From a virus: a stretch of 39,340 bases of DNA. The stretch spans positions 1 to 39,340 of IMG/VR virus record IMGVR_UViG_3300007735_000712; one strand, written 5' to 3'. Below, piece by piece: positions 21,880-28,471 of the stretch (positions are counted from its first letter, which is position 1; every line of letters starts with the position of its first letter). The notes beneath the pieces are model-generated. The model searched no databases. It saw only the letters and a program-made list of their open reading frames with translations, and was not told the DNA's origin. The position numbers and the translations under genes are program-made.

Positions 21880-22826
21880 TGGCTTACCTTTACGATTGCG
21901 CCATCGTTCTTTGCGCTGTGATGCATTGCTGAGAGGATGCGAGTGACCCATTCGTGCCTGTCCCACACGGCTCCAATGGTCAAATCAAACATATCAACCT
22001 CTCGCCCGAAGCGCCTGAGGGCGAGCGTGATCGGGTCGGGATGATTGGCGAAGAACACGCTGATCACGTTGCCTTGTGTTTCGGTTGAGATCGCTCGCTT
22101 GTTCTGATCCCAAGTGATGAGGAAACGAGGGTTCGTGATGACTCGCTTATCCGGGTGAACATCGAACCGGATCGTCTTCATCGGCGTGACCGAATCGTAT
22201 GCGGCGATCAGGTACGCGATGTCCTGCTCGTCGCTGATCAGGCGAGCGGTAGCGCTGAGTCCGTCACTGGTACACGACACGCTAGTGACTGGATCAATGC
22301 CAATGCTGGAGACAACGTGCTGATGATACGCGGCTACGTCGTGCGGCAGCAAGTCCCACACTGGGCCTTCGGGCTTCGGCTTTCCGACGACAAGACGATT
22401 GCTGCTCATCTTGTGCGGATTCCCAATCCAATAGAACTGCTTATCCAAGTACGCATTCTCGGGAGCGGCAAGCATCGTGTAGTCAATCATGTACGTCAGT
22501 TCGTCTTTCCGACTGAGCGCGTGGATCATCGTCAAGTCCTTCTCGCTCATCACTCCCGGCTTCATGCAGAGAACATGCTTCTTCCTCATCAACGCATTGA
22601 GCGTGATGTCGGTATGAAGATGCGGCGGGGTGCAGATGATGACTGCATCGTGCTCTACGTTATCGGCTAGGTCGTCGTACTTCTCAGCGATGGTTGTGCC
22701 GGAGAGAGTGGCGAGGCGCTGATAGTCAGGGTCGCATACGCCGACGAGTTTGTACGTCGTGTCATGCTGGATGCGCTCTCGGTAGAGGCTGCCGAAGTAG
22801 CCGTGTCCAACGAGGATGGTTCTCAT
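21876..22826 (-). CDS. Gfo/Idh/MocA-family oxidoreductase
   Basis: 316 residues from the ATG at 22826 (ATGA overlap). The N terminus has a Rossmann GxGxxG (GHGYFG at 7-12) and CDPD at the end of the second strand for NAD(P). ICTPPHLHTDITLNAL and KKHVLCMKPGVMSEKD at about 64-96 match the family's 'TPxxxH' and 'EKP' motifs, with Lys89 kept and Glu replaced by Met. His162 in DLLPHDVAAY fits the catalytic His. The family oxidises sugars, inositols and nucleotide sugars. In a phage recombination operon this is unexpected; it may modify a sugar used by the phage glycosyltransferase. Confidence 0.8.
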   Translation of the reverse strand: MRTILVGHGYFGSLYRERIQHDTTYKLVGVCDPDYQRLATLSGTTIAEKYDDLADNVEHDAVIICTPPHLHTDITLNALMRKKHVLCMKPGVMSEKDLTMIHALSRKDELTYMIDYTMLAAPENAYLDKQFYWIGNPHKMSSNRLVVGKPKPEGPVWDLLPHDVAAYHQHVVSSIGIDPVTSVSCTSDGLSATARLISDEQDIAYLIAAYDSVTPMKTIRFDVHPDKRVITNPRFLITWDQNKRAISTETQGNVISVFFANHPDPITLALRRFGREVDMFDLTIGAVWDRHEWVTRILSAMHHSAKNDGAIVKVSQ

Positions 22827-23290
22827 CGCCACGATCCATCCGCGTTGAAGCCGTGGAAGCCGATGATGTGCGAGCAATCCCATAGGGTTGCTGCTCCGCC
22901 CTGTCCGAGCAGGCGAGCATAGTGCTTATAGCCGCGCCATGCTGCCCACACCTGCTCTCTTGGCGTGGCGCTGCTCATCAGTCTTGGCTGGCCCTTGCGC
23001 TTGAACGTAGTCCAGAGAAGGCGCGTATAACCCAGTCCTCCGGGGAACGTGTAGTTCCTCGTCTGGTGCCAAGCGATCCCTTGGAACGTTGTCCACTTAG
23101 CGTCGCGCGTGGCGGATGGCTGCTCGCAGCGTCCGATCCGATAGATGGTACGCACGAAGTAGCGAGGAGGCCAGTCCGTCGCCGCTACGCTGCGCTCTCT
23201 GGTGGGGTGCTCGCTCGCGCGGGTCAATGATGCGAGTGCCATCATGGAACACACGATGAGGAGCAGGATGAATAGGATGCGAGGGATCAT
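22823..23290 (-). CDS. Rpf-like (transglycosylase fold) secreted protein
   Basis: 155 residues, ATG overlapping the SSB stop (TGATG). Residues 1-25 are a signal peptide or anchor (RILFILLLIVCSMMALAS). The rest resembles resuscitation-promoting-factor domains: Cys55-Glu56 (RCEQ) as catalytic Glu beside a disulfide Cys, GGLGYTRLLW at 84-93, an ATPREQVWAAWRGY helix, and WDCS with the partner Cys139. Rpf enzymes cut peptidoglycan and wake dormant actinobacteria. It lies in the early operon, not with the lysis genes. Confidence 0.7.
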   Translation of the reverse strand: MIPRILFILLLIVCSMMALASLTRASEHPTRERSVAATDWPPRYFVRTIYRIGRCEQPSATRDAKWTTFQGIAWHQTRNYTFPGGLGYTRLLWTTFKRKGQPRLMSSATPREQVWAAWRGYKHYARLLGQGGAATLWDCSHIIGFHGFNADGSWR

Positions 23291-23661
23291 CAGAACGGGA
23301 TGTCCGAGTCATCCACCGTGGCCTTAGCGGCGGGAGCATGGGAATCATCGGTGTCCTTTCCGAGCATCACGAGTTCGCCACCAGTGAGCGAATGCGTCGT
23401 GCGCTTCTGTCCTTCGACCTCGTACTCTCGCCACTCCAATCGCGCGTTCATGATCGCGATGTGGCTTCCCTTCTTCAGATACTTCGCGGCGATCTCGCCA
23501 GCCTTGCCGAACAGAGTGGCGTCAATGTATCCCGGCTCGTCCTTCCTATCGTTCCATGCGAGACGAAGACGAGTGAACATCGTGTCGCTCTTCGCGCTTG
23601 CCTTCTGCTCTGGGTCGCGCGTCAGGCGACCGATGATGGTGACGCTGCTCTTGCTGCTCAC
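23290..23661 (-). CDS. ssb: Single-stranded DNA-binding protein
   Basis: 123 residues from the GTG at 23661 (GTGA overlap, GGAGG upstream). An OB-fold begins with SSVTIIGRLTRDPE and continues with FTRLRLAWNDR, YIDATLFGKAGEIAAKYLKKG and a beta hairpin. The C terminus ends in DDSDIPF, the acidic tip that binds partner enzymes. It sits between the nuclease and the Rpf-like gene and would protect single strands for the RecT-like protein. Confidence 0.93.
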   Translation of the reverse strand: MSSKSSVTIIGRLTRDPEQKASAKSDTMFTRLRLAWNDRKDEPGYIDATLFGKAGEIAAKYLKKGSHIAIMNARLEWREYEVEGQKRTTHSLTGGELVMLGKDTDDSHAPAAKATVDDSDIPF

Positions 23662-24518
23662 TTTGAGCCTCCGATCTGGATGGGGACAATGGTCTGAGAC
23701 TTGCTGCCATACGGGCAGCGGTTGTAGTAATCGCAATACTTCTGCGAGCAAACCCAAGCATCCCTGTCCAAACCAGTGGCGGGGAAGTTCCCGGTCTGGC
23801 ACCAACGCTCAAGTTCGCTCATCCAATACGCGAGGCGCTGCATTGTCGGCGCGGGGTCGGGAAGGGATACGTGCGTCGCTCCAACTTCGACCTTGCCACC
23901 GAGGCGAGCGTGCCTCCAACCAACTGCTCCTACCGTTTCGGTCGGGTGCTGATTGTGCCAGAGGATCGCGTAGATTGAAAGTTGCGCGTCGCGCGCAGCA
24001 TCCTCTGTCTTCCACTTCTTCTTCGCTGAAAGACTTGTCTTGACATCAGTGATGGCGTACACGCCGGGACTGATCTTCTCAACAAGGTCAACGTAGCCGA
24101 TCAACTTGGCGTCCGTCTCTTCGAACGATGCTTCGACGAAGACCTGCGTGTCGTCCACGATCATGTCTTGCGTTGTCCTCTCGTAGATACCGAGGGCGTT
24201 CAGTCCTCGCTCTACGATGTTGTCGGGCGCATCGCTCAGGTCGTAGTCAATCGGCTCGCCATCACGATGCTTCTCAGGCGGGTTCTCCCATGTAGAGACG
24301 AACGTCTCAGTCGGATCACCAGCGTCAACGACTCCGCGTCGCGCGTCGTGCAGGCTACGTGTTGCCTGATCGAACGCGATGCCAGCAAGAAGGCTGGCGC
24401 TGGTCACGCCACGAAGTCCTTCGATGTAGCGGTAGTAGAACTTCATGCCGCACCCAGCCCTGCCGAATGCGGTGTTGAACTTCGACGCGCTGACCTCTCC
24501 GTTCGGAATACTCGTCAC
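23658..24518 (-). CDS. Cas4/RecB-like PD-(D/E)XK nuclease
   Basis: 286 residues, GTG start with GTGA overlap. Active-site residues fit the RecB nuclease family: His57, Asp144 in GYVDLVE, Asp158-x-Lys160 in AITDVKTS and Gln179-xxx-Tyr183 in QLSIYA. Cys23 near the N terminus and Cys257, Cys262, Cys268 at the C terminus match the four cysteines that hold an iron-sulfur cluster in Cas4 and AddB. With the RecT-like gene directly before it, it likely makes the resected ends used for strand annealing. Confidence 0.85.
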   Translation of the reverse strand: MTSIPNGEVSASKFNTAFGRAGCGMKFYYRYIEGLRGVTSASLLAGIAFDQATRSLHDARRGVVDAGDPTETFVSTWENPPEKHRDGEPIDYDLSDAPDNIVERGLNALGIYERTTQDMIVDDTQVFVEASFEETDAKLIGYVDLVEKISPGVYAITDVKTSLSAKKKWKTEDAARDAQLSIYAILWHNQHPTETVGAVGWRHARLGGKVEVGATHVSLPDPAPTMQRLAYWMSELERWCQTGNFPATGLDRDAWVCSQKYCDYYNRCPYGSKSQTIVPIQIGGSK

Positions 24519-25417
24519 GACTCCAACTCCTTCATCACAATGTCCAACTCGTTACAACGAGGCCCGAGCGTCTCAGCGAGCGACTCGTAGACCTGCTCCT
24601 GCGTAAGCCTACCATCGGGAAGGTAGCCGTGCAACTTCAAGAGTTTGCCGTACTCCGTCTTCTTCTCCTTCGACAGAGAGGCGAAGAACGTCTTGGCAGC
24701 GTTGATCCAATCAGGCGTCGGATCAATCAGTTCGCCATCAACCGTCTCTTCGGCGGCGTCCATCATGCTGATCGCGTCAGCAACCATCGTGTCCGCCTTC
24801 TCCTCGTCCGTCTGATCGGCGGCCTTCAGAGTGAGAGACGGGGCGGGGAGAGTAGCGCCTGAGGAGGCCACCACCACGGGAGCAGCACCACTCTCCCCGC
24901 CACCAGTGATACCGGACTCGTCGCCCAACTCGTCCGGTGTGTAGATGCTACCACCGATCACCTCCGGCATGAACGCATTCACGCCTTCGGTGACTGCTCT
25001 GGCGGTACGCATCTGGCGCGGGTACTTCTGCCACGTCTGCCGACCGGCGAGGCCCATGCGCTTCGCGTCCTCGGTGTCGCACTTGCTCGTACCGATGACT
25101 TCGCCGTTGATCGTCCACTCAATCTCAACGCACTCCTCGTCGCGCTTGAGATAACGGAACGAGTAGCGGTCGTCTCCGTGCGGCCCGGTGTATGCGCGCA
25201 CCATCCCGAGGATTGCCTGATACGAAAGCGTCGGCTTGCCTTCAACGATGTGAACATCGCTGATGCCGCGCAGTCCGAGTCCGAGTTCGCGCGCGATGCG
25301 GAGTTTCACGACTCCGGCTGCGGCGTCGCGAATGTCCTTGTAGAAGCCGGACTGTGCGAGCGCGTTTGCGAGTCGGATGTCCGAATCAATGTCGTCGTGC
25401 TTGACCAGTTCCTTCAT
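24515..25417 (-). CDS. RecT-like single-strand annealing protein
   Basis: 300 residues from the second of two ATGs (25417), five bases after GGAGG. The core shows the pattern of the phage RecT-like family: AARELGLGLRGISDVHIVEGKPTLSYQAILGMV in pieces at about 45-85, CVEIEW, then AKRMGLAGRQTWQKYPRQMRTARAVTEG near 135-165, followed by a Pro-acid-rich linker and a helical C-terminal domain. It anneals complementary strands in recombination-dependent replication or repair. Confidence 0.8.
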   Translation of the reverse strand: MKELVKHDDIDSDIRLANALAQSGFYKDIRDAAAGVVKLRIARELGLGLRGISDVHIVEGKPTLSYQAILGMVRAYTGPHGDDRYSFRYLKRDEECVEIEWTINGEVIGTSKCDTEDAKRMGLAGRQTWQKYPRQMRTARAVTEGVNAFMPEVIGGSIYTPDELGDESGITGGGESGAAPVVVASSGATLPAPSLTLKAADQTDEEKADTMVADAISMMDAAEETVDGELIDPTPDWINAAKTFFASLSKEKKTEYGKLLKLHGYLPDGRLTQEQVYESLAETLGPRCNELDIVMKELES

Positions 25418-25419
25418 CA

Positions 25420-25433
25420 TGGCCTCCTAGCCA
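25420..25433 (-). promoter_or_regulatory. Ribosome binding site in a hairpin loop
   Basis: TGGC-TAGGAG-GCCA on the minus strand; the loop holds the ribosome binding site of the RecT-like gene. The stem overlaps the first of its two ATG codons. Confidence 0.45.
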
Positions 25434-25449
25434 ATCGGTTGATGCGACT

Positions 25450-25632
25450 CTAACCGTTCTTGTCGCGCTCGTCAAGTCGCTTCTCTTCGCCCTCACGATA
25501 CACGACGTACGTTTCCCATGCGCGAGCAAGGATGCGCTCCGCCGTGAACGGCTCGTTCGCGTGGAGCGCATCCATAGCCCACTGCACATCGCGAGCGATG
25601 CTCGCTAGGACTTCAGCGTGGCGACCAGTCAT
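25450..25632 (-). CDS. Small helical protein (60 aa)
   Basis: ATG at 25632, overlapping the holin gene by 20 bases. Helical, charged, no Cys and no membrane segment (for example LASIARDVQWAMDALHANEP). Role unknown; it is placed between the holin and the recombination operon. Confidence 0.6.
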   Translation of the reverse strand: MTGRHAEVLASIARDVQWAMDALHANEPFTAERILARAWETYVVYREGEEKRLDERDKNG

Positions 25633-25792
25633 TAGCGCCCTTCAGGTACGCAGCCGCGAACGCGATGATCACGGTGATGGCGCTCGCCACATCCGCAGGA
25701 ATCACGATCCCGAACTGTCCGAGGATGAATACACACACCAGCGTGATTGCGCCCGCAACTCCGGCAGCGGCGGTCTTCGGATTCAGGTTCAT
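25613..25792 (-). CDS. Holin-like membrane protein (59 aa)
   Basis: ATG at 25792 with AGGAGGTG seven bases upstream. Two hydrophobic helices, about 11-30 (GVAGAITLVCVFILGQFGIV) and 35-52 (DVASAITVIIAFAAAYLKG), joined by a short turn, with a charged C-terminal tail. This size and layout match small two-helix holins of actinophages. It would open the membrane for the endolysin. Confidence 0.75.
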   Translation of the reverse strand: MNLNPKTAAAGVAGAITLVCVFILGQFGIVIPADVASAITVIIAFAAAYLKGANDWSPR

Positions 25793-25811
25793 TCTTATTC
25801 ACCTCCTCTCG

Positions 25812-26693
25812 CTAGAGAATGACACGATACTTGATCGCGCTCTTCTGGGTTCGCTTCGTGTCCGTCTTGTGCTGACCGAGCGTCATCTCAATCAGCGGCG
25901 GCCCCATTGTCGCCTCAGTCTTCCTGCGAAAACCGCGCGTCGCTTCCCACGTATCATGGCTCTCTTCGCTCTGCGTCGTATCAACTCGGCCCAACTTGTA
26001 CGAGCCGGTGTGCGCGCAGACTCGCTCCCATTCGCGTACCTTCGTAGGGCTGATGCGGAGACTGGGGAAGATATGAGCAACTCTGTCGTGCGAGTGTCCG
26101 CGAAGGATGATGTCAGCATCAGACTCGCCAAGCATCTTCTCCAACTGGTTGATCTTCGCGCCGCTGGTGCGTCCGCCCTGCCATCCGTGCTGCACATCGA
26201 ACACGCTTACGATGTCAGCACCAACAGCACTGCTGCCTTTCCGGTGCCACTCAACACGAACAAAGCCGCCATAGCCGAGGTATTCGACGCCGAGTTGGCC
26301 AGCGATTTCGCTTCCGATTTCGCGGTCGAACTTGCTGCGGATCGTGCGCTCATGATTGCCGCTGAGCCATGCCCAGATTTTCTTACGGACGGGCTGGAAG
26401 ATTTCTAGGGCGTGAGCGATTGTCTCCGAAGGGATGCCGCCTTCGGCGTGCATCGCGTCAACGTAACGTTCGGGCCACATGCCAGCGTGGAAACGCTTGT
26501 CGCGCCAGTCAATCAGATCGCCTACGTCGCCCATGAAGATGATGCGAGCGTTCGGATCGTTCTTGATTTCTTCGACATGCTGAAGGAGCAACTCCTCGTC
26601 AGCGTCAACTGCGCCGAGGTGCGTATCTCCAATGGCCCAGACACGATACGTGTCTCCAGACTTGAACTCTTCCTTGATTCGTGCGACGCGCAT
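25812..26693 (-). CDS. Calcineurin-like metallophosphoesterase
   Basis: 293 residues, ATG with AGGAGG upstream. All metal-binding motifs are present: GDTH at 22-25, GDVGD at 55-59, GNHE at 112-115, His169 and GHSHD at 199-203. The last 50 residues are basic. The closest functional analogues are phage or bacterial DNA-processing phosphoesterases or cyclic-nucleotide phosphodiesterases; the substrate cannot be read from the sequence. It stands between lysis genes and holin, possibly the first gene of the holin unit. Confidence 0.85.
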   Translation of the reverse strand: MRVARIKEEFKSGDTYRVWAIGDTHLGAVDADEELLLQHVEEIKNDPNARIIFMGDVGDLIDWRDKRFHAGMWPERYVDAMHAEGGIPSETIAHALEIFQPVRKKIWAWLSGNHERTIRSKFDREIGSEIAGQLGVEYLGYGGFVRVEWHRKGSSAVGADIVSVFDVQHGWQGGRTSGAKINQLEKMLGESDADIILRGHSHDRVAHIFPSLRISPTKVREWERVCAHTGSYKLGRVDTTQSEESHDTWEATRGFRRKTEATMGPPLIEMTLGQHKTDTKRTQKSAIKYRVIL

Positions 26694-26728
26694 ACTAGCC
26701 TCCTACTGGTTGAGCGATTCGGGTGAGG

Positions 26729-27457
26729 TTATCGGAGGACTCGGACGAAGCCGATTACGTCTCCGACGTTACGCATCTTCGCGGCGACAACACCATCATC
26801 CACGTTCCCTTCGATGGTGTTGAAGTTGCCGTTCTGATCCACGGGGCCGGTGCAAAGGCCGACATGATCAGCGGTGCCATCATCATTCCAATCGAAGAGG
26901 ACGACATCGCCCTTCTTGACCTGCGCGCGGCTGATGATGGTGACGTTCGGATTGTCAGGAGAGCGAGCGTCGGCAAGAAGGAACGGGCAGTACGCCCATC
27001 GCTGCGCCTTCTCCCACGCCTTGCTGCCAGCCTTCACCCACACGAACGTCTGGAACATCGCGCACCACGGGCCGATGATGCCGTACCACTCGGAAAACAT
27101 CACCCGGTTAGAACCCGGCGGCTGCTCGCTCACGCCAATATACTGGCGCGCAATATCCACCGCCGTCTCGCCAAGCGTCTTCTTCTTCGCGCGCTGAGCG
27201 GCGCGATACCGCATCGCCGGAGTCGGCTTGCGGAATCCGGCGAGGAACTCTTCAAGGTACTTGCCGTACGTCGGCTTGACGTTCTTCTCCTTGTAGCCGA
27301 GAATCCACTTCGCTTCGCTGCACGCGCGAGCGGTGACTTCTCCGAACACGCCATCAAGCGCGCCGACGAAGTAGCCTCGGTTCTTCAGGATGCGCTGCGC
27401 GCGAAGGACATCTTCGCCACGCATCGGCGGCGACGTAAGAATCAGAATACGACTCAC
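26729..27457 (-). CDS. CHAP-type endolysin with N-terminal wall-binding domain
   Basis: 242 residues, GTG at 27457 with AGGAG seven bases upstream. Residues about 10-60 are a PG_binding_1-like domain (VLRAQRILKNRGYFVGALDGVFGEVT). Residues 95-242 are a CHAP amidase/peptidase with Cys132 (GPWCAMF), His198 (ADHVGLC) and Glu216 (IEGN). No signal peptide, so release needs a holin. Main lysis enzyme. Confidence 0.9.
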   Translation of the reverse strand: MSRILILTSPPMRGEDVLRAQRILKNRGYFVGALDGVFGEVTARACSEAKWILGYKEKNVKPTYGKYLEEFLAGFRKPTPAMRYRAAQRAKKKTLGETAVDIARQYIGVSEQPPGSNRVMFSEWYGIIGPWCAMFQTFVWVKAGSKAWEKAQRWAYCPFLLADARSPDNPNVTIISRAQVKKGDVVLFDWNDDGTADHVGLCTGPVDQNGNFNTIEGNVDDGVVAAKMRNVGDVIGFVRVLR

Positions 27458-27458
27458 G

Positions 27459-27472
27459 ACTAGTCTCCTAGT
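27459..27472 (-). promoter_or_regulatory. Ribosome binding site in a hairpin
   Basis: ACTAG-GAGA-CTAGT on the minus strand; AGGAG is split between the 5' arm and the loop and serves the endolysin GTG at 27457. The intergenic stretch behind it (27473-27520) also holds GTAGGA/TCCTAC, a six-pair inverted repeat. Confidence 0.5.
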
Positions 27473-27520
27473 GGGGGCGTTAGCACTCGTAGGATACCAC
27501 GCGCGCGCTAAGAGTCCTAC

Positions 27521-27757
27521 TTAGATCGCGGACTGCACGAACCAGACAACAGCAGTCAAGATTCCGCCGCTGATCACCGTCATCGCGATCATCTCCTGCT
27601 TGCGCTTCACGCGCTCCTCGCCAGCCCACTTCGCATTCTCCATCTCCAACTTCGTCACGCGACCATTTGTCGCTCTGACTTCATCGTGGATCATTGCGAG
27701 TGTCGCTTCGATCTGGTCAAGCCGATAGAGGATCACATTGATGTCGTCGCCACTCAC
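27521..27757 (-). CDS. XhlA-like membrane protein (possible holin partner)
   Basis: 78 residues, GTG overlapping the stop of the NlpC/P60 gene (GTGA), CGGAGG upstream. Residues 1-55 form a charged coiled coil (ILYRLDQIEATLAMIHDEVRA), and residues 59-77 one membrane helix (IAMTVISGGILTAVVWFV). This is the shape of XhlA-type lysis proteins, which join holin and lysin to the membrane. Confidence 0.7.
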   Translation of the reverse strand: MSGDDINVILYRLDQIEATLAMIHDEVRATNGRVTKLEMENAKWAGEERVKRKQEMIAMTVISGGILTAVVWFVQSAI

Positions 27758-28326
27758 CCGAACCTCCGAACACCAACAACATTCGACGCATTCAAATCAC
27801 TGATCTTCACCACGTCACCAGTCTGCGGAGCCTGAATGAACTTGCCATTCCCAATGAACATCCCCACATGTCCCGGCCCCTGCCCACCCATATGGAAGAA
27901 CACCAAGTCTCCGGGCCGCATCGCTCGCAACGGCACAGGCGTACCAGCACGAAACTGGTCGTACGTCACTCGCGGAATATCAACACCATACTTGCGGAAC
28001 ACGTACTGCATCAGGCCCGAACAATCAAACCCCGTGTTCGGATCCTCACCGCCCCACACATAAGGGATGCCACGAAACTGGAGTGCCGCCCTGACGACCG
28101 CGCGACCAATCTTGCTTGTCGGAGGAATCGGAATGTTCGCCTGCGAACCAGCATTGAACGCTGCGCTCGTCGCGCCAACCTGACCAGTCGGCGCACTCAA
28201 CTCGGGAAGATCAATAACCGCCGGAACATCAATGCCCGGAATCTTCACCTTCGCCTGCTTCTGAAGCAGATTCAGATTATCGCGAAGAACCTGATCCTCT
28301 TCGATTGACAGATTCAGCGGAGGCAT
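27754..28326 (-). CDS. NlpC/P60 endopeptidase
   Basis: 190 residues from the ATG at 28326; a longer frame would run through poly-C. Residues 75-190 form the papain-like domain with Cys102 (FDCSG), His153 (PGHVGMF) and Gln165 as third residue, preceded by a WGGEDPNTGFD loop. The N-terminal 70 residues are a linker rich in Pro and Ala. It cuts the peptide stems of peptidoglycan. It may be a virion lysin, since it follows the giant virion gene, or a second endolysin. Confidence 0.85.
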   Translation of the reverse strand: MPPLNLSIEEDQVLRDNLNLLQKQAKVKIPGIDVPAVIDLPELSAPTGQVGATSAAFNAGSQANIPIPPTSKIGRAVVRAALQFRGIPYVWGGEDPNTGFDCSGLMQYVFRKYGVDIPRVTYDQFRAGTPVPLRAMRPGDLVFFHMGGQGPGHVGMFIGNGKFIQAPQTGDVVKISDLNASNVVGVRRFG

Positions 28327-28334
28327 GATACGGT

Positions 28335-28353
28335 GGGGGGGGTTTGGGGGGGG
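28335..28353 (+). repeat. G8-TTT-G8 tract
   Basis: Two runs of eight G separated by three T just upstream of the NlpC/P60 start. A closely similar G7-AAA-G7 tract lies at 16181-16197. Such tracts are prone to slippage and to fold; if the gene started further upstream, the run length would set its frame. Confidence 0.8.
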
Positions 28354-28363
28354 TGACAAGCCA

Positions 28364-28438
28364 CTAGGCTCTAGTCCTATAGGGCTTGATGATGAAGTTT
28401 ACAAAAAACATCAACAAGCCTAAAAGAAGAACAACCAT
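28364..28438 (-). CDS. Possible 24-residue membrane microprotein
   Basis: A short frame from ATG at 28438 encodes 18 mostly hydrophobic residues (VVLLLGLLMFFVNFII) and then KPYRTRA, a positive end as expected on the cytoplasmic side. No good ribosome binding site is at normal distance, so translation is uncertain. It fills the gap between the giant gene and the NlpC/P60 gene. It resembles the 24-residue microprotein at 20307-20381 in size and shape. Confidence 0.35.
   Translation of the reverse strand: MVVLLLGLLMFFVNFIIKPYRTRA
28383..28420 (-). terminator. Stem-loop after the giant virion gene
   Basis: GGCTTGATGATG (28383-28394) and CATCAACAAGCC (28409-28420) form a 12-base stem with one mismatch around a loop with six A (T on the minus strand). 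It lies after the stop of the giant gene at 28472. It may end or slow transcription; it also overlaps the possible microprotein gene. Confidence 0.45.
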
Positions 28439-28471
28439 AAAACAGAACTAGTACCTCTAAATGGTTGCTCA

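Noticed and set aside
23658-24518. Cas4-like gene as part of a CRISPR system
   Set aside because: There is no cas1, cas2 or repeat array; the RecT-like and SSB neighbours point to recombination.
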